A stretch of 64,000 nucleotides of DNA from Mycobacterium fragae (GCF_002102185.1 NZ_LQOW01000018.1:1-64000), one strand, 5' to 3'. Shown: positions 44,258 through 53,669, counted from the first letter of the stretch. The notes: generated by a model not told the origin, from the letters alone. Translations and numbers: made by a program.

Positions 44258-45877
44258 GTGCCGCCCCGCCGTCCCGCGCCGAGGATGCTGTTCACCGCTA
44301 TCGCGGCGACCGTCGTCATCCTGCCGTGGGCAACCGACCCGTCGCCGACCCATCGCAGCGCGCCACCGGATCGTGGCGATACCCACCTCACCCAACGACC
44401 GCTGATCGGCCTCGGCGGCGGCGTCACAGTTCGCGAAGTCAGCCAACTTGCACCGTTTTCCATGGTCGCGTTGACCGGAGGAGACCTGACCGGCACCACG
44501 GCGCGGGTGCGCGCCCGGCGCGCCGACGGCTCGTGGGGTCCGTGGCATGACACCGAAACGCTGAGCGACGTCGGGGCGTCGACGGGTCTGCACGGCACCG
44601 ATCCGGTGTTCGTCGGGAAGACCACCACTGTGCAGATCGCGGTGACCCGGCCCGCCGGCGCGCCGGTCACATCGGCGCCACCCGTCACCGCATCGGCAAG
44701 CCGGGAGCTCGGTTACCGCCCGGCGACCGTCGAACAACCGCTCGCGCAGAACATCTCGGCGATCCTGATCTCGCCGCCGCAGGCACCGGCCGATACCCAA
44801 TGGACACCGCCGGACGCGGTCCTCGCCCCGGGTCAGCCCCCCAACATCATCAGCCGGGCGCAGTGGGGCGCGGACGAATCGATACGATGCGGTAACACCT
44901 TGTACGACAATTCAATTCGTGCAGCGGTGGTTCACCACACCGCGGAGAGCAACGACTACCAGCCACAGGATTCGGCCGCCATCGTCCGGTCGATCTACGC
45001 CTACCACACCACGACGCTGGGCTGGTGCGACATCGCCTACAACGCGCTGGTCGACAAGTACGGCCAGGTGTTCGAGGGGCGGGCCGGCGGCCTCAGGAGA
45101 GCCGTCGAGGGATCGCATACGGGCGGATTCAACCGCGACACCTGGGGCGTGGCGATGATCGGCAACTTCGACGACGCGCCACCGACTCCGATCCAGCTGC
45201 GTACCCTGGGCCGGCTGCTCGGCTGGCGGCTGGGCATCGACCACGTCGACCCACGCGGCACGGTGACGCTGACGTCAGCCGGCGGCCCCAACACCAACTT
45301 CCCGGCCGGCGCCGTGCCGACACTGCCGACCATTTTCAGCCACCGCGACGTCGGCGCCACCGATTGCCCCGGCAACGTGGCCTACGGCCTCATGGACGAG
45401 ATCCGCAGCATCGCAGCCCGATTCAACGAGCCACCTAGCCCGGAGGACTTGGCGGCCGCACTGCGGGGCGGCGCGATCTATGACCGATGGCAGGCGATGG
45501 GCGGGATGACCAGCGTGCTGGGCGTGCCCACGTCGCTGGAGGCGACGGCAGCCGGCTCGGCGCACTACGCCACCTTCGACAAGGGCGCGATCTATTGGTC
45601 ACCCGAAACCGGTGCCCAGCCGCTCACCGGCGCGATTTACGACGCCTGGGCCTCGCTCGGTTACGAGCGCGGCGCCCTGGGCCTGCCGACCAGCGGGGAG
45701 ATCCAAGAACCCCAGTGGGTCAAGCAGAACTTCCAGCACGGCACGTTGAACTTCGACCGGGAGAGCGGTCGCGTCACCCGGGTCATCGACGGCATCGCCG
45801 AGGAACTACCGCCGCCGTCGCCCGATGGCCCGCCGGTACAGCTCGAGCGGTTCTCACCCGTGCATCCGGCTGCGTAA
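44258..45877 (+). CDS. Secreted PGRP/amidase-2 domain protein with LGFP repeats (Rv3811 type)
   Basis: 539 residues. The signal segment is MLFTAIAATVVILPW. A middle peptidoglycan-recognition/N-acetylmuramoyl-L-alanine amidase domain (about residues 200-380) includes ISRAQWGADESIRC, VVHHTAESNDYQP, GWCDIAYNALVDKYGQVFEG and FSHRDVGATDCPG, with zinc-type His and Cys in the expected order. The C-terminus has LGFP-type repeats (MTSVLGVPTSLE, GALGLPTSGE), which anchor proteins to the arabinogalactan envelope. It may trim peptidoglycan or only bind it. The start fits the TAACAT box at 44246. Confidence 0.88.
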   Translation: MPPRRPAPRMLFTAIAATVVILPWATDPSPTHRSAPPDRGDTHLTQRPLIGLGGGVTVREVSQLAPFSMVALTGGDLTGTTARVRARRADGSWGPWHDTETLSDVGASTGLHGTDPVFVGKTTTVQIAVTRPAGAPVTSAPPVTASASRELGYRPATVEQPLAQNISAILISPPQAPADTQWTPPDAVLAPGQPPNIISRAQWGADESIRCGNTLYDNSIRAAVVHHTAESNDYQPQDSAAIVRSIYAYHTTTLGWCDIAYNALVDKYGQVFEGRAGGLRRAVEGSHTGGFNRDTWGVAMIGNFDDAPPTPIQLRTLGRLLGWRLGIDHVDPRGTVTLTSAGGPNTNFPAGAVPTLPTIFSHRDVGATDCPGNVAYGLMDEIRSIAARFNEPPSPEDLAAALRGGAIYDRWQAMGGMTSVLGVPTSLEATAAGSAHYATFDKGAIYWSPETGAQPLTGAIYDAWASLGYERGALGLPTSGEIQEPQWVKQNFQHGTLNFDRESGRVTRVIDGIAEELPPPSPDGPPVQLERFSPVHPAA

Positions 45878-45889
45878 ACCGTTCGCGCC

Positions 45890-46705
45890 CTAAAGCCACC
45901 AGCGTTCCAGCACCCGTGCCACACCGTCGTCGGTGTTGGGGGTGGTCACCTCATCGGCCGCGGCCACCGCATCAGGATGCGCATTGCCCATCGCCACACC
46001 GTGCCCGGCGCGCAACAGCATCGGCACGTCGTTGGGCATGTCCCCGAATGCGACCACGTCGTCATCGGTGATGCCGCGTGGCCGCGCGAGCTCGGCGATA
46101 CCGGTGGCCTTGCTGATGCCCAGCGGCACGATCTCGATCAGCCCGTTGTTGGTGGAGTACGTGATATCCCCCTCGAGACCGACGTGCTTGGCCAGCTCGG
46201 CCGCCATATCGGAGCTGCGGGCACCGGCCTTTCGGATCAGTAGCTTGATCGCCGGTGCGCTGAGCAGGTCTTCCAGGGATACCTCGGTGTTGTCGGGGTT
46301 GAGCCAGGCGTGTTCGTAGCCCGGCGAGCTGACGAACTGCGGCGTCGCCGCGTCGTGCGCGCTGCTGCCGACCCGCTCGACCGCCAGCCCGGCACCGGGG
46401 ATTGCGCGGGTGGCGATCTCGGCCAGCTCGCCTAACGTGTCGGCAGACAACGTGCGGGCGGACAACACCCGGTCAGTCGCCGGGTCATAGATGACTGCGC
46501 CGTTGGCGCACACCGCTATCGGCGCGAACCCGAGCTCGTCGACCACCGGTTGCACCCATCGCGGCGGACGCCCGGTGGCCAGGACAAACTGCGCCCCGGC
46601 ATCGACAGCGGCGCGTATGGCGTTGCGGGTGCGCGGGGTGATGCTGTCGTCGTCGGTGATCAGGGTGCCGTCCACGTCGCACGCGATAAGTGCCGGCAGG
46701 GTCAC
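45890..46705 (-). CDS. HAD-superfamily (Cof-type) hydrolase
   Basis: 271 residues, HAD subfamily IIB. Motif I is IACDVDGTLI, motif II LATGRPP, motif III Lys in ISKATGIAEL and motif IV AFGDMPNDVPML, all intact. It is an Mg2+-dependent phosphatase, likely acting on a sugar phosphate or other small phospho-metabolite (Rv3813c type). GTG 46705 is chosen because homologues start at TLPALIACDVDG. It follows the acyltransferase array on the same strand with a 31-nt gap, so phospholipid-related phosphatase activity is one possibility, unproven. Confidence 0.88.
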   Translation of the reverse strand: MTLPALIACDVDGTLITDDDSITPRTRNAIRAAVDAGAQFVLATGRPPRWVQPVVDELGFAPIAVCANGAVIYDPATDRVLSARTLSADTLGELAEIATRAIPGAGLAVERVGSSAHDAATPQFVSSPGYEHAWLNPDNTEVSLEDLLSAPAIKLLIRKAGARSSDMAAELAKHVGLEGDITYSTNNGLIEIVPLGISKATGIAELARPRGITDDDVVAFGDMPNDVPMLLRAGHGVAMGNAHPDAVAAADEVTTPNTDDGVARVLERWWL

Positions 46706-46736
46706 CGGGACGCTCCGCCGCCGTTGTCGGGCGCTG

Positions 46737-47531
46737 TCACAAGCCGCGCACGCCCGGTTTGCGTCGCCGCTCAGCCGATGCAGCTTCACGCAGCGCCGCT
46801 TTGCGAGCCCGCTCAGCCAGTTCCGCTACCCGGAGTTGCTTCGACTCGTCCGGGTTCGGTGCGCTGCCGCCCAGCCGTCGCGGCACCCAGAACTCCCCCG
46901 CGGGATGCGGGTACTCCTCCTGGACCCGGTAGAGCAACGAATTCATCGCTTCGCGAAGTGCCGCGTTGAGTTGATCGGCGTCGCCGCGCGGCGGCAACGG
47001 CCGGCCGACGGCCACAGTGATCGGAACTTTGTTGCGAACCAGCTTTTTTGGATGGTCCTTAGGCCAAATCCGCTGTACGCCCCAGACAATCACGGGAATG
47101 ATCGGTACCTGCGCCTCCAGCGCCATCCGGGCTGCCCCGGTCTTGAATGGCCGGAGCTCGAAACTGCGGCTGATGGTGGCCTCGGGATGCATTCCGATGA
47201 GTTCGCCCTCGCGCAGCCGCTGCACGGCCAGCTCGAATGCGTCGTGCCCCTGCCTACGATCAACCGGGATGAGCCTGACGTGCTTGATCACGAAGTGGAC
47301 CGCCTTCACGTCGGCCATCTCAGCCTTGATCATGTTGTACATGCGGCGGCCGCGCTCACGCACTGCCAGATATGTCGGAAGCCAGTCCAGGTAGCTGGTG
47401 TGGTTCTGAGCAAGCACGGCGCCGCCCCGTTCGGGAATGTTCTCAAGACCCTGGAACGTGAATTTGTTTCCGTTCATCGCGACGACCGGCGGTACTACCC
47501 ACTCCGCGAACCGGTAAAGCGGCTCTGCCAT
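46737..47531 (-). CDS. PlsC-type 1-acyl-glycerol-phosphate acyltransferase, paralogue 1
   Basis: 264 residues. Acyltransferase block I is NHTSYLDWL (H-x4-D), block III is HPEATISRSFE (in place of the classic FPEGTRS), block IV VPIIPVIVWG. The C-terminus has the shared EEYPHPAGEFWVPRRLGG signature found in all four copies. The family transfers acyl groups to lysophosphatidic acid or related acceptors at the membrane. ATG 47531 has AAAGGAG upstream. It is the last acyltransferase of four in a row and lies before the HAD gene. Confidence 0.88.
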   Translation of the reverse strand: MAEPLYRFAEWVVPPVVAMNGNKFTFQGLENIPERGGAVLAQNHTSYLDWLPTYLAVRERGRRMYNMIKAEMADVKAVHFVIKHVRLIPVDRRQGHDAFELAVQRLREGELIGMHPEATISRSFELRPFKTGAARMALEAQVPIIPVIVWGVQRIWPKDHPKKLVRNKVPITVAVGRPLPPRGDADQLNAALREAMNSLLYRVQEEYPHPAGEFWVPRRLGGSAPNPDESKQLRVAELAERARKAALREAASAERRRKPGVRGL

Positions 47532-47580
47532 GCTCGTTGCTCCTTTCGCGCAGCCCCGCGCCGTCGCTCGTCGAGCCTGA

Positions 47581-48426
47581 TCAAGCGATCCGCTTGGGCT
47601 GTTCGCCCGAGGCGTGCGGGACCATCCGGCGCCAGCGTCGTGGCGAGAGGTCAATCAGTTTACGGGCCGTTTTGTCATGGTCTGCGCGTCGCTGTTCCCG
47701 CTCGACGAGTTCGGCCCGGTCGAGTGCCTCCGCCTCCGCGGGAGTCGGCGCCGCGCCGCCCAGCCGCCGCGGCACCCAGTACGCTCCCGTCGGATGGGGG
47801 TAGGACTCCTGCGCCTCGTAGAGCAATGTGTTCAGCGCTGCACGCAGCGCGGCTTGGGTCTGCGCCAGAGTTCCGGTCGCATACATCGGCGGCCCGATGT
47901 TCACGGTGATCGGGATCTTCTTGCGGCCCAACGACTTCGGGTGTCCTTTGGTCCAGATGCGGTGGGCGCCCCAGACCACCAGCGGGATGATCGGGACCTG
48001 TGCCTCGTGCGCCAGCCGGACAGCGCCGGACTTGAATTCCCTGAGCTCGAAGCTGCGGCTGATGGTGGCTTCGGGATGCAATCCGACCAGTTCGCCCTCC
48101 CGTAGCCGCTGGACCGCCAGCGCGTAAGCCTCGGCACCAGCGCTGCGATCGACGGGAACGAGCTTGACGTGCTTGATCACGAAATTGATCCCCCGCACCT
48201 GCTGTAGCTCGGCCTTGATCAGAAACCGAAGCCGACGCCCTCGGTTGACGGCTGCCAGTTCTGCCGGCAGCCAGTCCACATAGCTGGTGTGGTTCATGGC
48301 GATCAACGCGCCGCCGCGCCCTGGAATGTGGTGCTGACCGTGAATCGTGATCTTCGTTCCGGTGGCGGCGATTGCACTCTTGAGGATGATCTCCAACGTT
48401 CGGAAAACGGGCTCGGGCACGCCCAT
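47581..48426 (-). CDS. PlsC-type acyltransferase, paralogue 2
   Basis: 281 residues. Blocks: NHTSYVDWL, HPEATISRSFEL and VPIIPLVVWG; signature ESYPHPTGAYWVPRRLGG. It carries an extra basic C-terminal tail (KTARKLIDLSPRRWRRMVP) not seen in the other copies. The start may be GTG 48429 or the directly following ATG 48426; a purine-rich GAGAGGGG precedes both. It lies 49 nt from paralogue 1 and 67 nt from paralogue 3. Confidence 0.87.
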   Translation of the reverse strand: MGVPEPVFRTLEIILKSAIAATGTKITIHGQHHIPGRGGALIAMNHTSYVDWLPAELAAVNRGRRLRFLIKAELQQVRGINFVIKHVKLVPVDRSAGAEAYALAVQRLREGELVGLHPEATISRSFELREFKSGAVRLAHEAQVPIIPLVVWGAHRIWTKGHPKSLGRKKIPITVNIGPPMYATGTLAQTQAALRAALNTLLYEAQESYPHPTGAYWVPRRLGGAAPTPAEAEALDRAELVEREQRRADHDKTARKLIDLSPRRWRRMVPHASGEQPKRIA

Positions 48427-48493
48427 CACCCCTCTCGTCCAGCCGCCCCGACCTCGACGGTCTGTCCGTCTGCGACCTTAGCTGCTCACGGCG

Positions 48494-49243
48494 TCACCGA
48501 CCGTGCTTTGCCCGCTTGCGGGCGCGCTCGGCGAAGAAGGTCTCCTGAATAATCTTTGCCTCTTCCACTGTGGGTGCCATCCCCCCTAGCCACGCCGGCA
48601 CCCACCACGCGCCTTGCGGATGCGGATACTCCTGCTGAACGCGGTGCAGCAACGAGGTCATCTCCTCCCGCAGCGCAGCGACGAGGTGTTCGGCATCGCC
48701 GGTCGGCGACAGTGGCGCGCCAGCCGCCACAGTGATCGGGATCTTCTTGCGGCCGAGGTTTCTCGGGTGACCTTCCGTCCACATCCGGTGTACTCCCCAG
48801 ACGATCAGCGGAACGATAGGCACCTGCGCTTCGAGCGCCAAGCGGGCCGCCCCGGTCTTGAACTCCTTGAGCTCGAAGCTGCGGCTGATACCCGCTTCGG
48901 GCATCAGGCCCACGATCTCGCCGTCGTTCAGTAACTCGACGGCGGCGGCATAGGCGTCGGCCCCGGCCGCGCGGTTCACCGGGACGGTCTTGGTGTGCTT
49001 GATCAGGAAATTGACGATCTTGACCTCTTGCATCTCGGCCTTGATCAGGTATCGGATGCGCCGCCCGCGGTAGTGCACGGCAAGAGCGGCGGGCAGCCAG
49101 TCCAGGTAGCTGGTGTGATTGATCGCCACCAATGCTCCGCCGCTGGCGGGAATGTTCTCCAGGTTCTGATAGGTGATCTTGGTGCCGGTGGCCATGACGA
49201 CTGCCTTGGCGGCGATTTCGAGAGTGCGGAAAACCGGCTCCAT
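48494..49243 (-). CDS. PlsC-type acyltransferase, paralogue 3
   Basis: 249 residues. Blocks: NHTSYLDWL, MPEAGISRSFELKEF (Ala-Gly in place of Ala-Thr) and VPIVPLIVWG; signature QEYPHPQGAWWVPAWLGG. Very close to paralogues 1 and 2, pointing to tandem duplication. Its ATG (49243) is 3 nt after the stop of paralogue 4, so these two should be co-translated. Confidence 0.88.
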   Translation of the reverse strand: MEPVFRTLEIAAKAVVMATGTKITYQNLENIPASGGALVAINHTSYLDWLPAALAVHYRGRRIRYLIKAEMQEVKIVNFLIKHTKTVPVNRAAGADAYAAAVELLNDGEIVGLMPEAGISRSFELKEFKTGAARLALEAQVPIVPLIVWGVHRMWTEGHPRNLGRKKIPITVAAGAPLSPTGDAEHLVAALREEMTSLLHRVQQEYPHPQGAWWVPAWLGGMAPTVEEAKIIQETFFAERARKRAKHGR

Positions 49244-49246
49244 GTG

Positions 49247-50035
49247 CTACTCCGAGGCGCCCGCTGGATCGGTCCGCTGGCGGGCCGCCCGGGCGGCGGC
49301 TCGCTGGCTGGCCTCCTCAGCGTCCAATCGGGCAGCCTCTGCGAGGGACGGGGCGCCACCGCCCAGTCGGTGCGGCACCCAGAACTCACCGGCTGGGTGT
49401 GACCCGTAGGCGTTTTGCACCCGCTCGAGCAGATGCTGCATCCGCGAGTGCAACAACGTGGTCAGCTCCGATGCGGGCAACGTCGGGGGAATCGGTTCAC
49501 CCACCGCCACCGAGATGGGCACCTTCGGGCGGTACATCTTCTTCGGATGGTCCTTGGTCCAGATCCGCTGGGCACCCCACACGATGTGCGGGACGATCGG
49601 GACGCCGGCGGCGATCGCCATGCGGGCCGCGCCGGACTTGAGCTCCTTGATTTCGAAGCTGCGGCTGATCGTTGCTTCCGGATAGACGCCGACCAGTTCG
49701 CCCTCTTTGAGGATCGTGACGGCGGCTTCGAATGATTCACCGCCGCTGCCCCGGTCCACCGGGATGTGGCCCATCTTGCGCATCAGCGGTCCGGCGACCT
49801 TGTGGTCGAAGACCTCCTGTTTGGCCATGAACCGCACTTTGCGCCCGAGGCCCTGTTTGTAGGCGGGCAACCCGGCGAAGGTGAAGTCGAAATAGCTGGT
49901 GTGGTTGATCGCGACGACGGCGCCGCCGGTCTCGGGCAGGTTCTCCACCCCCGTGACGGTGAACCGCAAGCCTTGTAATCGCCAGACCAGGCGTGCGAGC
50001 TGGATGACAGTTCCATACACCGGTTCCACGGTCAC
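49247..50035 (-). CDS. PlsC-type acyltransferase, paralogue 4 (divergent)
   Basis: About 262 residues. Blocks: NHTSYFDFTF, YPEATISRSFEIKEL and VPIVPHIVWG; signature AYGSHPAGEFWVPHRLGG. It is the most divergent copy, with FDFTFAGLPAYKQGLGRKV after block I. It is the first gene of the array. Starts GTG 50035 or GTG 50029 are both possible; upstream in-frame ATG 50077 gives an N-terminal extension unlike its paralogues. Confidence 0.84.
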   Translation of the reverse strand: MTVEPVYGTVIQLARLVWRLQGLRFTVTGVENLPETGGAVVAINHTSYFDFTFAGLPAYKQGLGRKVRFMAKQEVFDHKVAGPLMRKMGHIPVDRGSGGESFEAAVTILKEGELVGVYPEATISRSFEIKELKSGAARMAIAAGVPIVPHIVWGAQRIWTKDHPKKMYRPKVPISVAVGEPIPPTLPASELTTLLHSRMQHLLERVQNAYGSHPAGEFWVPHRLGGGAPSLAEAARLDAEEASQRAAARAARQRTDPAGASE

Positions 50036-50136
50036 CAACCCTAATCCCGCGATATGCGACGTGGCTGTGAGAACCACAGTCCGGGTAGAAGGCCAGGTGT
50101 ACCGCGCCCTGCATTCGCCGCGCTCGCGATCGCCGC

Positions 50137-50142
50137 TAGGCT
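50137..50142 (+). promoter_or_regulatory. -10 box TAGGCT of the lactamase-fold/Rieske gene
   Basis: TAGGCT ends 9 nt before ATG 50152, giving a leaderless or 1-3 nt leader transcript. Confidence 0.4.
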
Positions 50143-50151
50143 GGGGCGGCG

Positions 50152-51702
50152 ATGCAGGTCACCAGCGTCGGCCATGCTGGCTTTCGGATCGAGACCCAGG
50201 CGGGCAGCATTCTGTGCGACCCCTGGGTCAACCCGGCCTACTTCGGCTCCTGGTTCCCCTTCCCGGACAACAGCGGGCTGGACTGGGACAGCCTGGGCAA
50301 CTGCGACTACCTATACGTCTCGCACCTGCACCGGGACCACTTCGACGCCAAGCTGCTGCGCGAACATGTCAACAAGGACGCGGTCGTGCTGCTGCCCGAC
50401 TACCCGGTGCCTGACTTGCGAGATGCGTTGGAGAAGCTGGGCTTTCACCAGTTCTTCGAGACCACCGACTCGGTGAAACACCGGGTCCGCGGGCCCAAGG
50501 GCGACCTCGACGTGATGGTCATCGCGCTGCGGGCCCCGGCCGACGGTCCGATCGGCGATTCCGCGCTGGTGGTCTGTGACGGCGTGACGACGGCATTCAA
50601 CATGAACGATGCACGCCCGGTCGACCTCGAAGTGCTGCACGCTGACTTCGGTCACGTCGATGTGCACATGCTGCAGTACTCCGGCGCGATCTGGTATCCG
50701 ATGGTCTACGAGATGCCGGAACGCGCCAAACAGACGTTCGGCACCCAGAAGCGCCAACGCCAGATGGACCGCGCTCGTCAGTACGTCGCCCAAGTCGGCG
50801 CCACCTGGGTGATCCCGTCCGCCGGTCCGCCGTGCTTCTTGGACCCGGAGCTGCGTCACCTCAACGACGACCACGGCGACCCCGCCAACATCTTCCCCGA
50901 CCAGATGGTCTTTCTCGAACAGATGCGCGCGCACGGCCACGACCGCGGTCTGCTGATGATCCCCGGATCCACCGCTGATTTCACTGGTGCACAACTGGAC
51001 TCAGTGCACCACCCGCTGCCCACCGACGAAGTCGAGGCCATCTTCACCACCGGAAAGGCCGCGTATATCGCCGACTATGCGGAACGCATGGCGCCGGTGC
51101 TGGCCGCGGAGAAGGCCGGCTGGGAGCCTGCGACCGGCGAACCGCTGCTGGAGCCGCTGCGGGCGGTCTTCGAGCCGATCATGCTGGCCGGCGACGAGAT
51201 CTGCGACGGCATCGGCTACCCGGTCGAATTGGTAATGGGCCCACAGCGGGTCGCGCTCGATTTTCCCAAACGCACTGTGCGGGAACCGATTACCGACGAG
51301 AAGTTTCGCTACGGGTTTGAGATACCACCAGAGCTGGTTCGCACCGTGCTGCGCGAGAAGGAGCCCGACTGGGTCAACAGCATCTTCTTGTCCACCCGCT
51401 TCAAGGCGTGGCGAGTCGGTGGCTACAACGAATACCTGTATACGTTCTTCAAGTGTCTGACCGACGAGCGGATCGCCTACGCCGACGGCTGGTTCGCCGA
51501 GACGCACGACGACACCACGTCGATCACGTTGGACGGCTGGGAGATCCAACGCAGGTGCCCTCATCTGAAGGCCGACCTGTCTAAATTCGGCGTGGTGGAT
51601 GGCACCACGTTGACCTGTAACCTGCACGGATGGCAGTGGAATCTGGAAACCGGCCGCTGCCTGACCGCGCGGGGTCACGAGCTTCGGTGCTCCCGGCGAT
51701 GA
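50152..51702 (+). CDS. Metallo-beta-lactamase-fold protein with C-terminal Rieske domain (Rv3818 type)
   Basis: 516 residues. The N-terminal lactamase-like domain (~1-240) carries SHLHRDHFD, the H-x-H-x-D-H metal site, after GHAGFRIET and CDPWVNP. The C-terminal ~80 residues form a Rieske [2Fe-2S] domain: RRCPHLKADL and CNLHGWQWN give the C-x-H and C-x2-H ligand pairs. The combination resembles CMP-N-acetylneuraminate-hydroxylase-like proteins. Substrate unknown; an oxygenase or hydrolase with electron transfer is inferred. Its stop overlaps the next ATG (ATGA). Confidence 0.86.
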   Translation: MQVTSVGHAGFRIETQAGSILCDPWVNPAYFGSWFPFPDNSGLDWDSLGNCDYLYVSHLHRDHFDAKLLREHVNKDAVVLLPDYPVPDLRDALEKLGFHQFFETTDSVKHRVRGPKGDLDVMVIALRAPADGPIGDSALVVCDGVTTAFNMNDARPVDLEVLHADFGHVDVHMLQYSGAIWYPMVYEMPERAKQTFGTQKRQRQMDRARQYVAQVGATWVIPSAGPPCFLDPELRHLNDDHGDPANIFPDQMVFLEQMRAHGHDRGLLMIPGSTADFTGAQLDSVHHPLPTDEVEAIFTTGKAAYIADYAERMAPVLAAEKAGWEPATGEPLLEPLRAVFEPIMLAGDEICDGIGYPVELVMGPQRVALDFPKRTVREPITDEKFRYGFEIPPELVRTVLREKEPDWVNSIFLSTRFKAWRVGGYNEYLYTFFKCLTDERIAYADGWFAETHDDTTSITLDGWEIQRRCPHLKADLSKFGVVDGTTLTCNLHGWQWNLETGRCLTARGHELRCSRR

Positions 51703-52034
51703 GCGCCGCGGTCTACGACGACGGGCTTGTCCAGCTGGACCGGAAAGCCATCACGCTTCGCCGTTACCACTTTCCGTCCGGCACTTCGAAGATCATCGCG
51801 CTGGATCGGATTCGCGGATACAAGGTTGAACCGCTGGGGCTGTTCATCCACCGGTTCCGCTTCTGGGGCAGCTCAGATCTGCGCCGCTGGCTGCCGCTGG
51901 ACATCAAGCGACCGCTGCGGTCCACGCTGATCACCCTCGACGTGCCGGGGACCAGACCGAGTCCCGCGTGTACGCCGGCGGACCCGGACGAGTTCACCGC
52001 GCTGCTGGACAGGCTGTTGGAGAAGCGCGGTTAG
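51699..52034 (+). CDS. Small conserved protein of unknown function (Rv3819-like)
   Basis: 111 residues, mixed beta-rich, no signal or membrane segment. Motifs ITLRRYHFPSGTSKIIALDR and WGSSDLRRWLPLDIKRP suggest a PH-like or bPH-type domain, as in short actinobacterial proteins that follow Rieske genes; this is a guess from strand pattern. ATG 51699 overlaps the stop of the Rieske gene, so the two are probably translated together and may act together. Its own stop overlaps the opposing FAD-gene stop (TTAG). Confidence 0.7.
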   Translation: MSAAVYDDGLVQLDRKAITLRRYHFPSGTSKIIALDRIRGYKVEPLGLFIHRFRFWGSSDLRRWLPLDIKRPLRSTLITLDVPGTRPSPACTPADPDEFTALLDRLLEKRG

Positions 52035-53608
52035 CCCTTGGGCCGCGAGCACCCGGCGTCGACGAGTGCTTGATGCGCCGCGTTATAACCCGGGATGAAC
52101 GTGATCCCCGGCCCGCCGTGACACCCCGCGCTGCCCAGGTAGAGTCCGTCGATTGGGATGGGTTGGTGCAGAAAGCCTTTCGGGCCGGGCCGGTTGGGCC
52201 CGATCTGATCCGGGTTCAGCAGCCCATGGCAGTAGTCTCCGCCGGGGGCACCGAACATCACACCCATGTGCCTGGGCGTGAAGGTGGTGTGCCTGATGAT
52301 GCTGGCTTCGAAATTCGGCGCGAGGCGGGTGATCTTGTCGATCACCCGCTGACCCATTTCAACCTTCGCCTGGCCGTAGTCGGTGTTGCCCTCGATCGGG
52401 AACCACAGCGCGAACGCCGATGCGGCGTGCCTGCCTCGCGGCGCCAGGCCCGGATCGTTCTGCGACGGGATCTGCAACACCACAGTAGGGTCGGCCGGAA
52501 CGATCCCGCGCCTGCTGTCCTCCCATTGCTGTTGGACTTCCTCCGGCGTGCAGAAGAGGCCGATCGACGCCTGCATGGCCGGGTCGTTGAGCGCCTCGTA
52601 GGGTGCGGCGAAGACCGGTGCTTCGTTCAGCGCGAAGTGCATCTGCAGGTAGCTGCCGCGGTGATCGATGCGCGCATAGCGTTCCCGGATATCGGCGGGC
52701 AGCGCGCCCGGGTCGATCATTTCGTTGAGCGTGACATCGGGCGCGATGCCGGACACGACGATCGGGGCAGTCAGCGTGTCACCCGCTTCGGTGCGTACTC
52801 CGCCCACCCGGCCGTCGGCGACGAGGATTTCGCTCACCTTGGTACGCAACCGCACTTCGCCGCCGTGACTCTCCAACACTCGGCACAGATGCGCGGTCAG
52901 CGCGCCGATGCCGCCGCGCAGCTTCTTCATCTGGATGGTGTCGCCGTCGGGAACACCCAGTCCGAACGCGAGCGCCGCCGCGCTGCCCGGGGTGGCCGGC
53001 CCGCGGTAGAGCGTGTTGACGGCCAGGACGGTCATCGAGCCGCGCAGCGCACCGTGCTTCTCGCGGTCGGGAAGATAGCGGTCCAGCACATCGGTCGTCG
53101 AACCGAACAGCATGTCGTCGATGGCCGAGCGTTCGAATTCACCTGTGGCACAGGCATACATCTCGTCGAGGCTCTTGGGCGGCGTGCCGGCCTCGAACCG
53201 GCCCAGGGCGCGCGTCGGCGCCTGACTCCACGCCATCAGCCCCGCCATTCCGTTGACGGCGTCGGCCCCGTGCACCTCGTTGAGGTGAGCGAACAATTTG
53301 ATCGGGTCGCTGTACTGCACCAGGGGAGCGTCACCGACACCGCGCAGCGCTACCGACATCACCTCCAGGTCGATCGTCGGCAAAGTGTCCAGTCCAAGCT
53401 CTGCGACAACCACCGACGCCGTGGGGAACTGCACGGAGCCGGCGATCTCGAACTGGTAGCCGTCGAAAAGCTCCACGGTAGATGCCATGCCGCCGGCATA
53501 AAGCTTCGATTCCAGGCATAGCGTGCGCAGCCCGGCCTTCTGCAGCAGTACCGCGGCGGCCAGCCCGTTGTGGCCGGCACCGATAACGATCGCGTCAAAG
53601 CTAGTCAT
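52031..53608 (-). CDS. FAD-dependent oxidoreductase, phytoene-desaturase-like (Rv3829c type)
   Basis: 525 residues. The N-terminal dinucleotide motif is AIVIGAGHNGLAAAVLL and the FAD-ribose contact follows in LESKLYAGG. Mid-domain KLRGGIGALTAHLCRVLESHGGEVR is typical of carotenoid-desaturase-like amine oxidases. The C-terminal signature GLYLGSAGCHGGPGITFIPG closes the FAD site. The substrate is unknown; no carotenoid cluster lies nearby. ATG 53608 has GGAGGGCAGG upstream. A TetR-type operator (53648-53669) and a TTGACA box lie before it, so the TetR neighbour (53658-54281) likely controls it. Confidence 0.87.
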   Translation of the reverse strand: MTSFDAIVIGAGHNGLAAAVLLQKAGLRTLCLESKLYAGGMASTVELFDGYQFEIAGSVQFPTASVVVAELGLDTLPTIDLEVMSVALRGVGDAPLVQYSDPIKLFAHLNEVHGADAVNGMAGLMAWSQAPTRALGRFEAGTPPKSLDEMYACATGEFERSAIDDMLFGSTTDVLDRYLPDREKHGALRGSMTVLAVNTLYRGPATPGSAAALAFGLGVPDGDTIQMKKLRGGIGALTAHLCRVLESHGGEVRLRTKVSEILVADGRVGGVRTEAGDTLTAPIVVSGIAPDVTLNEMIDPGALPADIRERYARIDHRGSYLQMHFALNEAPVFAAPYEALNDPAMQASIGLFCTPEEVQQQWEDSRRGIVPADPTVVLQIPSQNDPGLAPRGRHAASAFALWFPIEGNTDYGQAKVEMGQRVIDKITRLAPNFEASIIRHTTFTPRHMGVMFGAPGGDYCHGLLNPDQIGPNRPGPKGFLHQPIPIDGLYLGSAGCHGGPGITFIPGYNAAHQALVDAGCSRPKG

Positions 53609-53647
53609 GTCCTGCCCTCCAGGAATGCAGGCTGGCATGCGCTCAAA

Positions 53648-53669
53648 GTTTTGTCAATTATGACGAAAC
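53648..53669. promoter_or_regulatory. TetR-type operator, copy 1, before the FAD oxidoreductase
   Basis: GTTTTGTCAATTATGACGAAAC is a near-perfect dyad (GTTTnGTCA ... TGACnAAAC). On the minus strand it contains TTGACA followed by AAACTT, the same core as the second site at 54307-54324. It overlaps the tetR stop codon. Confidence 0.7.
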
